DNA of 64,000 bases from Bacillota bacterium (GTDB taxonomy: Bacteria; Bacillota; Clostridia; Peptostreptococcales; Anaerovoracaceae), in NCBI GenBank assembly GCA_030526355.1, contig JAUNDC010000002.1, forward strand, positions 1 through 64,000. The letters run 5' to 3'. The position numbers and the translations under genes were made by a program. Below the pieces are notes generated by a model, which was not told the DNA's origin, did no database searches, and saw only the letters and a list, made by a program, of their open reading frames with translations. This document shows positions 33,248-41,864 of this stretch, piece after piece; positions within the stretch are counted from its first letter, which is position 1; each line of letters starts with the position of its first letter.

Positions 33248-35086
33248 ATGCGCAGTCAGCTGATTGCATTAAGAAATAAGATGAAAGAGAACGGTATCGA
33301 TGTATATATCATACCGACTACGGATTATCACGGCTCAGAATATGTGAACGACTATTTCAAGTGCCGCGAATATATCTCAGGATTTACAGGCTCTGCCGGA
33401 ACTCTTGTCGTAAAGCAGGATTATGCAGGATTGTGGACGGACGGCAGATATTTTCTGCAGGCACAAAGGCAGCTTGTGGGAAGCGGTATCACCCTTATGA
33501 AGATGGGAGAGCCGGATGTTCCCGAGCTGGAGGATTATCTGCTGGCACTGCCTGAACAGAACGTAATAGGCTTTGATGGCAGGGTTGTAAACTGCAGTAT
33601 GGGAGAAAAGCTTCAGGAGAGGTTCAGGATAGTATATGACGTAGATCTGGTCGGACAGATATGGCAGGGCAGACCGGAAATAATACCGTCAAAGATATAC
33701 AGTCTGGATTTATCTGTGACAGGAGAGGAGACCGCTTCAAAACTGGAACGTGTCAGGGCGGAGATGAAACCGGCAGACTATCTGCTGATAAGCAGGCTCG
33801 AGGACATCGCTTGGCTTTATAATCTCAGGGGAGATGATATTGCCAACACGCCGGTATTCTATGGATTTGCGATTATTTCGCGTAAAATGAACACTCTCTA
33901 CGTTATGGACGAAGCTTTCAGAACCATGGGCGAAGACACTAGTGCCATGAATCGAAAATTCATCACAGATATGAGCTGCTGCGTGAAGCCATATGATGAA
34001 CTGCAGAAGGAACTGCTGCAGCTTGAGAACTGCACACTGATGATGGATGAGGATTCTGCATCATATGCTTTGTGCCGAAGTCTGAAGCCATCGGTCACAC
34101 GAATAATGACGAAAAGCCCTGTGGAGAAACTGAAGGCTGTAAAGAATCCATGTGAGATTAAGGCAACAAGACAAGCACACATCAGAGACGGGGTTGCAAT
34201 GGTAAAATTCCTTTATCAGCTGCAAAGGGATATCCGCAACGCCTCGGACGCCTCGGGTAGCATCAAATCAGCTTCCGGCGAGGATTCGGCGCATCAGGGT
34301 AATACCACGCCGCAGCAGATTACCGAGATTTCCCTGGCTGCTCAGCTGGAAAAGTGCAGGAGGCAGCAAGGTGCGTATGACCTGAGTTTTCCGACCATTG
34401 CAGGATATGAAGAACATGGCGCCGTTATACATTACTGCGCAACGGAGGAGAGCAGTTCTGTTTTGCATGACAGCGGCTTTGTGCTGATAGATTCAGGCGG
34501 ACAGTATCGTGACGGCACAACAGATATTACAAGAACCATATGGCTGGGAAGCAGCGGAAGTGATGAGGAAGACAGACAGCGCCGCAAACATTATACGGCA
34601 GTTTTAAAAAGCCATATAGCTCTGGCAACGGCTGTTTTTGATAAAGGAACAACTGGTGCAGAGCTGGATGAAATCGCCAGAAAGCCTCTGCATGAGCTGG
34701 GACTGGATTTCAGGCACGGTACAGGCCACGGAGTGGGACATATGCTGAGTGTTCACGAAGGCCCCAATGTGATAAGCCCCAGAGGAAGTGAGTCCGTGAT
34801 ACTGCCGGGAATGATAACAACAGATGAGCCCGGCTTTTATCTGGAAGGAAAGTACGGAATACGTATAGAAAATGAACTGCTGTGTGTAGATAAGGGCGGC
34901 AGACTTGCTTTTGAGGCTGTTACAATGTGCCCATATGACCGGAATGCCGTGGATGCATCTATGCTGACAGCTGAAGAAAAGGAATATATTAACGACTACC
35001 ACAGAATGGTATATGAAACACTGGAACCGCTACTGGAGCCTGATGAAAGGTTATGGCTTGAGCAGCAGTGCGCGGGGATTCAGTAG
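33248..35086 (+). CDS. pepP: Xaa-Pro aminopeptidase (M24B, creatinase-like)
   Basis: A 612-residue metallopeptidase that removes N-terminal residues preceding proline. It has two creatinase-type N-terminal domains (GSEYVNDYFKCREYISGFTG; IAWLYNLRGDDI) and a pita-bread catalytic domain with metal ligands in LIDSGGQYRDGTTDITRT, HGTGHGVGHMLSVHEGP, and MITTDEPGFYLEGKYGIRIENE. A low-complexity insert (about residues 335-360, rich in Ser/Ala/Gly) sits in front of the catalytic domain and is unusual. ATG 33248 follows GAAAGGAAC. No signal peptide, so cytoplasmic. Confidence 0.92.
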   Translation: MRSQLIALRNKMKENGIDVYIIPTTDYHGSEYVNDYFKCREYISGFTGSAGTLVVKQDYAGLWTDGRYFLQAQRQLVGSGITLMKMGEPDVPELEDYLLALPEQNVIGFDGRVVNCSMGEKLQERFRIVYDVDLVGQIWQGRPEIIPSKIYSLDLSVTGEETASKLERVRAEMKPADYLLISRLEDIAWLYNLRGDDIANTPVFYGFAIISRKMNTLYVMDEAFRTMGEDTSAMNRKFITDMSCCVKPYDELQKELLQLENCTLMMDEDSASYALCRSLKPSVTRIMTKSPVEKLKAVKNPCEIKATRQAHIRDGVAMVKFLYQLQRDIRNASDASGSIKSASGEDSAHQGNTTPQQITEISLAAQLEKCRRQQGAYDLSFPTIAGYEEHGAVIHYCATEESSSVLHDSGFVLIDSGGQYRDGTTDITRTIWLGSSGSDEEDRQRRKHYTAVLKSHIALATAVFDKGTTGAELDEIARKPLHELGLDFRHGTGHGVGHMLSVHEGPNVISPRGSESVILPGMITTDEPGFYLEGKYGIRIENELLCVDKGGRLAFEAVTMCPYDRNAVDASMLTAEEKEYINDYHRMVYETLEPLLEPDERLWLEQQCAGIQ

Positions 35087-35155
35087 CGAGCTATGGAGCA
35101 AAGCAGCGTCATTTGCTGGTTGCAGCAGATAGCAATGGAATCAACGTATAAAAGA

Positions 35156-35164
35156 TGTTATAAT
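35156..35164 (+). promoter_or_regulatory. Extended -10 promoter of the deoxysugar cassette
   Basis: TGTTATAAT (35156-35164; TG-n-TATAAT type) lies 34 nt before the start of the 2,3-dehydratase gene; TGGAAT 17 nt upstream is a poor -35. Confidence 0.5.
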
Positions 35165-35198
35165 CAAGGCAATATCAATAGATAAAAGGATTACAGCT

Positions 35199-36599
35199 AT
35201 GAGAAATATGGCAGAACGATTCGTGCATTCCTGGAGTGAGCTGGCGGAAACCGAGCATTCCCTCGATGAACTGAAGGCATGGATACATGACAGAAACAGG
35301 AACACTGAAGTAGATATTAAAAAAACATATATGAACGAAGACGATTTCTGGTATTACGACTCTGCAGAAGGCAGGATCAGGAACAGAAACGGCAGCTTTT
35401 TTTCAATAGCAGGATTGAAGCTGTTTCGGGAAGAAAATGAAATATTTGAGCAGCCGATAATCCTGCAGAATGAAATAGGGTATCTTGGTATCCTCTGTAA
35501 GGAGATAAACGGAGTTCTGCATTTTCTGATGCAGGCAAAGATAGAACCAGGCAACATCAATAATGTTCAGATATCGCCTACAATACAGGCAACGAGAAGT
35601 AATTTTACACAAAAGCACGGCGGCAGAAAGCCCGAATTCCTTGATTATTTTATGGATGCTGAGAAGCATTGTATAATATTCGATCAGATTCAGTCAGAAC
35701 AGTCATCACGTTTCTACTGCAAAAGAAACCGCAATATTATGGTATATCTGGATGAGAATACAGAGGTGCCTTTGACTGACAATTACAGGTGGATGACGCT
35801 TGGCCAGTTAAAGGAACTCATGAAGGAAGACAATCTTGTGAATATGGATACTCGAACTGTGATTTCCTGTATCCCATATGCTATGTGGACTCTCGAGGAC
35901 GAGGAAAAAAGAACAGTTTATGAGATGTTCAACGATAAAGCATTGTTCTCATCTATTTTTGAAAAGCGTGGGCTAAATGGTATGGTGCCTGTTTACAGAT
36001 ATATTAATAATCGTAAGATGTTCAACGATACCAGGACAGAAATTGTTCCACTGGATGAGCTGGGCAGCTGGGAACGTACTCCGGAAGGAGTTTTCTGCAA
36101 AGAGCCTGCGGATTACAAGGTGATATACTGTGATATAGCCATTGAAGGCAGGGAGGTTCAGAGATGGAAGCAGCCTTTGTTTGAAGCACAGGGCAAAGCA
36201 GTTTTCGGGCTGTTTACGCGAATAAGCGATGATGGCCGCAGAGAATTTCTTGTACGGGGTAAGGAAGAGATAGGATGCTTTGATCTTATGGAGCTTGGCC
36301 CGGCAGTACAGCTTGAAGCAACATTCAGGACGGAATCACTTGATTGTGTTGAACGGTATTTTATAGAGAAATACAAAAAATCATCGGGAGTAATCAAAAA
36401 TGTTGTGCTTTCTGAAGAGGGCGGCAGATTCTATCATGAAGAAAACAGAAATATCATAATTGAAGTTGGCTGCGATGAAATCAGCGATATACCTGAAGGT
36501 TATTTCTGGATGGATTTTTATACGCTCAATCTGATGACACAGATAAATAACTGCCTTAATATTCAGCTTAGAAATCTGCTGTCATTGATTGATATTTAG
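35199..36599 (+). CDS. NDP-hexose 2,3-dehydratase (EvaA/SpnO/TylCVI family)
   Basis: A 466-residue protein made of two similar halves, as in EvaA-type 2,3-dehydratases: in each half a folate-type block recurs, ...LFREENEIFEQPIILQNEIG...FLMQAKIEPGNINNVQISPT...QATRSNF in the first and EGREVQRWKQPLFEAQGKAV...FLVRGKEEIG in the second, each close to a W/Y-rich substrate region. The enzyme removes the C2 hydroxyl of NDP-4-keto-6-deoxyglucose, the entry to 2-deoxysugars. The family is best known from actinomycete antibiotic clusters. The next two genes supply the expected 3-ketoreductase and 4-aminotransferase. Confidence 0.85.
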   Translation: MRNMAERFVHSWSELAETEHSLDELKAWIHDRNRNTEVDIKKTYMNEDDFWYYDSAEGRIRNRNGSFFSIAGLKLFREENEIFEQPIILQNEIGYLGILCKEINGVLHFLMQAKIEPGNINNVQISPTIQATRSNFTQKHGGRKPEFLDYFMDAEKHCIIFDQIQSEQSSRFYCKRNRNIMVYLDENTEVPLTDNYRWMTLGQLKELMKEDNLVNMDTRTVISCIPYAMWTLEDEEKRTVYEMFNDKALFSSIFEKRGLNGMVPVYRYINNRKMFNDTRTEIVPLDELGSWERTPEGVFCKEPADYKVIYCDIAIEGREVQRWKQPLFEAQGKAVFGLFTRISDDGRREFLVRGKEEIGCFDLMELGPAVQLEATFRTESLDCVERYFIEKYKKSSGVIKNVVLSEEGGRFYHEENRNIIIEVGCDEISDIPEGYFWMDFYTLNLMTQINNCLNIQLRNLLSLIDI

Positions 36600-36608
36600 G
36601 AGGGAAAA

Positions 36609-37577
36609 ATGCTTGAGATTGGAATACTTGGCTGTGCGGAAATTGCACAGCGGATGTTTATGCCTGCTGTGAATAACAATAAGGATATTAACTGCAGCGT
36701 TGTGGGCGAGCTGTATGATGCCGCCAGGCTAGAAAGGTTCAGAACTTTGTTTGGTGTCAGAGGCGTTGAGAGCTTTGAAGAGATTCTGCAGGATGATACT
36801 ATAGATGCTGTATATGTACCTCAGCCGCCTGCTTTACATTATGAGTGGGGGAAAAAAGCACTGGAAGCTGGGAAGCATTGTTTTCTGGAGAAGCCTTCGA
36901 CGGAATCATTTGCTCATACAGAAGAGCTTGTGAATATAGCTAGAAAACGAGGCCTTGTTCTGCAGGAAAACTACATGTTTCAGTATCATTCTCAGCTGGC
37001 AGAGATAAGAAGAATGCTGGATGACGGCATTGTGGGCGATATACGTCTGATTAAAGCAGCCTTTGGATTCCCACTGCGTGCACGGAATGATTTCAGATAT
37101 AACAAGGCGCTGGGAGGCGGAGTCCTTCTTGATGCCGCCGGATATGTGACAAAGCTTGCGACTGTTCTTCTTGGAGACTCTATAAGAGTCGATACGGCGA
37201 TGCTCAGTGGCATAGATGGCTTCGAAGTGGATATGTACGGCAGTGCCACTTACTCTAATGCAGACGGGCTGGTATGTCAGGGAAGCTTCAGTATGGATTG
37301 TCACTACCAGTGCTGTATGGAGGTGTGGGGAAATAAAGGAAAGCTTTTTACCAACAGAATCTTCACTGCTCCTCCGGGATACAAACCGACGGCAGTACTG
37401 GAAACCCAGGAAGGAACGCAGCAGATTGATCTGCCGGAAGACAGCCACTTTGAACGGTCCCTTGAGATGTTCAATGCTGCAGTGAGAGACGATTCGCTGA
37501 GAAATAAAATGTACGATGATCTTCTGGTGCAAGCTGAGCTGATTGAAAGAATACGTCAGCTTGGAACCGGAAGATAA
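36609..37577 (+). CDS. Gfo/Idh family 3-ketoreductase (SpnN/TylCII-like)
   Basis: A 322-residue oxidoreductase with Rossmann N-terminus (LEIGILGCAEIAQRMFMPAVN), EKPSTESFAHTEELV (EKP motif) and GGGVLLDAAGYVTKLATVLLG (D-x-x-x-Y catalytic area). Members paired with 2,3-dehydratases reduce the unstable 3-keto product to NDP-4-keto-2,6-dideoxyhexose. ATG 36609 follows AGGAGGG, 10 nt after the dehydratase stop, so the genes are coupled. Confidence 0.8.
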   Translation: MLEIGILGCAEIAQRMFMPAVNNNKDINCSVVGELYDAARLERFRTLFGVRGVESFEEILQDDTIDAVYVPQPPALHYEWGKKALEAGKHCFLEKPSTESFAHTEELVNIARKRGLVLQENYMFQYHSQLAEIRRMLDDGIVGDIRLIKAAFGFPLRARNDFRYNKALGGGVLLDAAGYVTKLATVLLGDSIRVDTAMLSGIDGFEVDMYGSATYSNADGLVCQGSFSMDCHYQCCMEVWGNKGKLFTNRIFTAPPGYKPTAVLETQEGTQQIDLPEDSHFERSLEMFNAAVRDDSLRNKMYDDLLVQAELIERIRQLGTGR

Positions 37578-37600
37578 AAAGGAGAGGACAGGAATTTGAT

Positions 37601-38728
37601 ATGATTCGATTTAATAAGGCATCCATTACCGAACTTGAAAAACAATACGTGATTGATTGTATGGAAAACAGCATCCTCAGCGGTGACGGAAAGTATACCA
37701 TGAAAGTATATGACTGGTTCAGAACAAATATGGGTATAGAAAACATGCTGCTGACAACATCGGGAACTACAGCTCTTGAAATGGCATCGATATTGATAGA
37801 CCTGGAGGAAGGCGATGAAGTCATAGCACCTTCGTTTACCTTCTCTTCGACAATAAATGCTTTTTTACTTAGAGGAGCAAGACCGGTTTTCTGTGACATC
37901 CGCAAGGATACTATGAATATTGATGAAACCAGGATTGAAGGGCTTATTACAGATCGCACAAAAGCCATATATGCTGTTGACTATGCCGGTATTCCGTGCG
38001 CAATGGATGAGATTAACGAGATTGCAGATAAGTATGGGCTGTTCGTTATCGAGGATGCGGCTCAGGCGGTGGGGTCCAGCTATAAAGGGCGTACAGCCGG
38101 AACCTTGTCTGAATTCGGGTGCTACAGCTTTCATGAAACAAAGAATTATGCAATGGGAGAGGGTGGTGCACTGGTCGTAAACCGTGAGCAGTACATGGAC
38201 CGTGCTGAGATTATTCGTGAAAAGGGAACCAACAGAAGACATGTTCTTAAAGGTCTTGTGGATAAGTATACCTGGCATGATATAGGCTCATCGTTTCTGC
38301 CGTCTGACATGCTGGCGGCATTGCTTGCAGCCCAGCTGGAGCGTTATGATGAAATCATGGAAAAGCGCATGAACGTATGGGATACATATCATTCTGGCTT
38401 AATGGAACTGGAAAACAAAGAAAAACTGGTGCGGCAATTTGTACCTGATTATGTACAGCATAATGCGCATATGTATAACATTTTGCTGCCGAATGCAGAA
38501 ATAAGAACTGAGCTTGTAGCCAAGCTTAAAGAGCGCGGTATAATGGCGTATATATGCTATGTTCCGCTTCATTCTGCGCCTAAAGGAATGCAGCTGGGAT
38601 ACAACCCTCAGGACTGCCCGGTAACAGAAGATTACGGCAATCGTGTTCTGAGACTGCCGCTTCATGCTGAAATGACATCGGAAGACGCTGCGGAGGTTGT
38701 AGAAGCCATAAGGGAAATTCTGAAATAA
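37601..38728 (+). CDS. wecE: dTDP-4-amino-4,6-dideoxyhexose transaminase (WecE/RffA-like)
   Basis: A 375-residue PLP aminotransferase. MIRFNKASITELEKQYV and LSGDGKYTMKVYDWF match WecE openings; cofactor turn TTSGTTALEMASILIDL; EDAAQAVGSSYKGR; Schiff-base Lys in SFHETKNYAMGEGGAL. WecE makes dTDP-4-amino-4,6-dideoxygalactose from the 4-keto sugar; after the upstream 2-deoxygenation genes the product here should instead be an NDP-4-amino-2,4,6-trideoxyhexose. No acetyl- or methyltransferase and no rmlA/rmlB are adjacent. Confidence 0.9.
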   Translation: MIRFNKASITELEKQYVIDCMENSILSGDGKYTMKVYDWFRTNMGIENMLLTTSGTTALEMASILIDLEEGDEVIAPSFTFSSTINAFLLRGARPVFCDIRKDTMNIDETRIEGLITDRTKAIYAVDYAGIPCAMDEINEIADKYGLFVIEDAAQAVGSSYKGRTAGTLSEFGCYSFHETKNYAMGEGGALVVNREQYMDRAEIIREKGTNRRHVLKGLVDKYTWHDIGSSFLPSDMLAALLAAQLERYDEIMEKRMNVWDTYHSGLMELENKEKLVRQFVPDYVQHNAHMYNILLPNAEIRTELVAKLKERGIMAYICYVPLHSAPKGMQLGYNPQDCPVTEDYGNRVLRLPLHAEMTSEDAAEVVEAIREILK

Positions 38729-38769
38729 CAAGTTAAAAGCAGAATGAAAGAATAGAAAGGCAAGCTTAT

Positions 38770-40470
38770 ATGAAGAAATATTTTAGGCTAATGATTCGTG
38801 CAGCAGTCGTAGCACTTATTATTCCATTTGTTTTATCGGCGCAGGAAGCATGTGCTGATGATGTGCAAACTTTTCAAAGCCAATGGATTAATCCTGTTTA
38901 TGAAGATGTGATAGATGCTTCCGATCTGAAAGAGATTGAAGTGCATCAGCAGGAGCAGTCAGAAGACGGTTTAACGATAGAAGGTCCTTCGGTTTCCAGA
39001 CAGGGAAGCTCCGGTTCTGCTGGAGAGTATACATCAATTTCTGATGCCGCAGCAGCTGTAAGAAAGCAGATGAAAACGCGTAGTTCAGAGATAACAGTTT
39101 GTTATAAAACCAAAACAAATGAAGATTATCAAACGGTAGCTAATGAAATTTTTACAAAAGCATTGTCACATACAGGAGTGCCTACAGAAGGTGATTATCT
39201 GGAGTACCAGATAGGTGGATATACAGGAAATGTTTTGTATGGGAAAAAGGATGCTTATTATTTCTATTCCTTTACATTCGATGTGCTGTATTTTACAACA
39301 GCAGAACAGGAAGCTGATATGAACACGGCTGTTTCTGAGCTGATATCCAGCTTATCTCTTGAAGATAAGAGTGACTACGTTAAAGTAAAACGCATATATG
39401 ATTATTTGTGCAGCAATGTAACATATGATTATGATAATCTTGGGGATGAATCGTATTTGCTGCAGTATACAGCTTATGCAGCATTGGTGGATAAAACTGC
39501 AGTATGTCAGGGATATGCCAACCTGTTTTATAGACTTGCACTTGAAGCGGGAGTGGATGCTCGAATTATCAGAGGAACTTCGGGTGGAGTAGGACACGCA
39601 TGGAATATAGCACAGCTTGGCAACAAATATTATTATATGGATTCAACTTGGGATGCAGGAAAGAGTACGTATAGTTATTTTCTGAAAGGCAGTAATAATT
39701 TTAGCGGGCATACACTTGATAGTTTCTATTCAGAAACCGGATTCTTCAGCAATTACCCACTTTCGGCTGTTGATTATACAGGTATTTGTGATGAGCATGT
39801 ATGGAAGAGTAATTATATAGTGCTTGTGGCGCCATCATACACTGAAACAGGTCAGTGCGAGAAAACGTGCAGAGTATGTGGAATAAAATTAAAAGATGGC
39901 ATTAACAGGCTTGCCATCGCATCTCCAGCCAACGTAACCGCAGACCTTTACGGCTATGACGACTTTTACATAAAGTGGAACGCCAGCAAAGGAGCAACAG
40001 GCTACTATGTATATTATAAGAAATCCGGAGGCTCATGGGGCAAGCCTTTAAAGACAAGCTATACAAATACGAAGATTTCAAACCTTGAGGATGGAGTGAA
40101 ATACTATTTCAGAGTAATCCCGTATGCCTCAGCAACCAATGGAGTTGAATACAAAGGCAGCGCCGGGGACAGCACCGGAGTTTACACACTCAAGAAGCTT
40201 TCAAAACCATCAATCAAGAAAAAATCATCAAAGTACATAACCATAAAATGGACGAATATTCCGGGAGAGAGCGGATACCAGATAGCCAGCTCAAAGAGCA
40301 AATCAAAGGGATACAAGGTCGTTAAAACCGTAAGCAGCAAATACAAGAGCTGCAGTATCAAAGCTACAAAGAAAAAGACATACTATTACAAGATACGAGC
40401 ATACAAGACCGTTAACAACAAAAAGGTATACGGCCCATGGTCATCGTACAGGAGCTATAAGCTCAAATAA
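38770..40470 (+). CDS. Secreted transglutaminase-like protein with fibronectin III repeats
   Basis: A 566-residue exported protein. Signal peptide of about 30 residues (KKYFRLMIRAAVVALIIPFV...AQEACAD). Transglutaminase-like core at about 200-300: Cys in DKTAVCQGYANLFYRLA, His in GGVGHAWNIAQLGN, Asp in YYMDSTWDAG, a complete Cys-His-Asp triad. A Cys pair (CEKTCRVCG) follows, then two FN3-like modules (DDFYIKWNASKGATGYYVYY; KYITIKWTNIPGESGYQIAS) with a Lys-rich C-terminus. May crosslink or cleave peptides at the cell surface; the FN3 modules are like those of the L,D-transpeptidase at 61657. No sortase motif. Confidence 0.85.
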   Translation: MKKYFRLMIRAAVVALIIPFVLSAQEACADDVQTFQSQWINPVYEDVIDASDLKEIEVHQQEQSEDGLTIEGPSVSRQGSSGSAGEYTSISDAAAAVRKQMKTRSSEITVCYKTKTNEDYQTVANEIFTKALSHTGVPTEGDYLEYQIGGYTGNVLYGKKDAYYFYSFTFDVLYFTTAEQEADMNTAVSELISSLSLEDKSDYVKVKRIYDYLCSNVTYDYDNLGDESYLLQYTAYAALVDKTAVCQGYANLFYRLALEAGVDARIIRGTSGGVGHAWNIAQLGNKYYYMDSTWDAGKSTYSYFLKGSNNFSGHTLDSFYSETGFFSNYPLSAVDYTGICDEHVWKSNYIVLVAPSYTETGQCEKTCRVCGIKLKDGINRLAIASPANVTADLYGYDDFYIKWNASKGATGYYVYYKKSGGSWGKPLKTSYTNTKISNLEDGVKYYFRVIPYASATNGVEYKGSAGDSTGVYTLKKLSKPSIKKKSSKYITIKWTNIPGESGYQIASSKSKSKGYKVVKTVSSKYKSCSIKATKKKTYYYKIRAYKTVNNKKVYGPWSSYRSYKLK

Positions 40471-40575
40471 AAAGACATGTACAAAAACAGCACTTCCTAT
40501 TGAAAAATGATTATTCTTATATAAAATATAAGTCGTAAGTATAAAAATGATTATCTTAAGAAAGGTTGTGTAAAA

Positions 40576-41655
40576 ATGTACCCAAGATTAGTTATGGACA
40601 TTGAGAAGCTGAGAAGCAATATCGATGCTGTGGCAGAGATAGCTTCCGGCAGAGGCGGATGCTCGCTGATGATAGTTACAAAGGCGCTTTGCGCTGACGA
40701 GAAAATTGTCGGTATGATTGCAGCACATCCGGCGGTGAGCTATATCGCAGACTCACGAATTCAGAACATTAAGAAGAACAGCGACATCATCAGAGCGGAA
40801 GGTAAGGAAAGTGTACTTTTGAGACTTCCGATGGCAAGCGAGATTGAAGATGTTGTAAAGTATGCAGATATCAGCTTCAATTCTGAGCTTGCAACTGTTG
40901 AAATGCTTGATGAAGAAGCAGGCAGACAGGGCAGGACTCACAAAGTCGTACTGATGGTTGATGTAGGTGACCTCAGAGAGGGAATATTCTTCAAAAATGA
41001 GGAAGAAATTCTGGAAACCGCCCGCAGAATCAATGATATGAAGAATGTTGAGCTTTTTGGCTTAGGAGTCAACCTTACATGCTATGGCGCCATAATTCCG
41101 AAGTATGACAATCTAAGCACTCTGTGCGGGATAGCAGAAAAAATAGAAGCTGCTGTCGGCGTGAAGCTGAGCATGATTTCGGGAGGAAATTCAAGCTCGA
41201 TTTATCTTGTTGATAAGGGTGAGCTGCCTGAGAGAATAAACAACCTCAGACTGGGAGAAGCGTTCCTTTTGGGCAATGATACAGCTTACGGAACCAGACT
41301 TCCGAGAACTGAAGACGATGCAATTACAGTAGAGGCTCAGATTATCGAGCTGAAGGAAAAACCGTCACTGCCTATCGGAGAGGTTGGCGTTGACGCCTTC
41401 GGACAGAAGCCGTACTACGAAGACCGCGGTGTCATCAAAAGAGCGATTCTTGCTATCGGTCAGCAGGATATGGATCGTGATTCAATGTACCCTGTCGATG
41501 ACAGAATCGACGTGCTTGGCGCAAGCTCGGATCACATGCTTCTGGATGTCACCAAAGCTGATTACAAGGTGGGAGATATTGTGACCTTCAAACTCGGCTA
41601 CGGCTCGGTGCTCAAAGCCGCAACAAGCCCATACGTGGAAAAAGCATACAAATAA
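40576..41655 (+). CDS. orr: Ornithine racemase-like PLP enzyme (alanine racemase fold type III)
   Basis: A 359-residue PLP racemase. The opening YPRLVMDIEKLRSNIDAVAE and MIVTKALCAD (PLP Lys) fit the fold; YIADSRIQNIKK, LLRLPMASEIEDVVKY, VDVGDLREGIF, LGVNLTCYGAIIPK, SGGNSSSIYLVDKGELPE and NNLRLGEAFLLGNDTAYG closely recall the ornithine racemase of Clostridium sticklandii, which starts reductive ornithine fermentation (D-ornithine for ornithine aminomutase). No ord/orn aminomutase genes are next to it, so another amino-acid substrate is possible. Confidence 0.83.
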   Translation: MYPRLVMDIEKLRSNIDAVAEIASGRGGCSLMIVTKALCADEKIVGMIAAHPAVSYIADSRIQNIKKNSDIIRAEGKESVLLRLPMASEIEDVVKYADISFNSELATVEMLDEEAGRQGRTHKVVLMVDVGDLREGIFFKNEEEILETARRINDMKNVELFGLGVNLTCYGAIIPKYDNLSTLCGIAEKIEAAVGVKLSMISGGNSSSIYLVDKGELPERINNLRLGEAFLLGNDTAYGTRLPRTEDDAITVEAQIIELKEKPSLPIGEVGVDAFGQKPYYEDRGVIKRAILAIGQQDMDRDSMYPVDDRIDVLGASSDHMLLDVTKADYKVGDIVTFKLGYGSVLKAATSPYVEKAYK

Positions 41656-41675
41656 TATCATATGACACTATAATA

Positions 41676-41736
41676 GGGGACTGTCTCATTAACGGTTTTA
41701 ACTGTTAGCTAATCACGGCAGTTCCCTTTTATTTTT
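41676..41736 (+). terminator. Terminator after the racemase gene
   Basis: GGGGACTGTC (41676-41685) pairs with GGCAGTTCCC (41717-41726) through 10 pairs including two G-T, followed by TTTTATTTTT. Confidence 0.75.
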
Positions 41737-41748
41737 ATCCCGTACCGT

Positions 41749-41777
41749 TTGCAATGACAAAGGTTGTGTTATATAAT
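41749..41777 (+). promoter_or_regulatory. Sigma-A promoter of larC1-like gene
   Basis: TTGCAA (41749-41754), 17-nt spacer, TATAAT (41772-41777). Confidence 0.65.
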
Positions 41778-41793
41778 ATAGTGATATCGCACT

Positions 41794-41832
41794 GCAAATT
41801 TGTGCCTTCGCAGGGTCGGAGCACATTTGCCG
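41794..41832 (+). promoter_or_regulatory. Hairpin in the larC1-like 5' leader
   Basis: GCAAATTTGTGC and GCACATTTGC pair (two unpaired T) around a GC-rich loop, about 35 nt before the start codon. A role in control, for example metal response, is possible but unproved; it does not match a riboswitch I know. Confidence 0.35.
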
Positions 41833-41864
41833 CATATCAAATTCAACAGAAATGGAAACAACAG

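Noticed and set aside
33078-33269. N-terminal extension of the orphan minus-strand gene
   Set aside because: It has no ribosome binding site, reads through the divergent promoter region and overlaps the start of the aminopeptidase gene.
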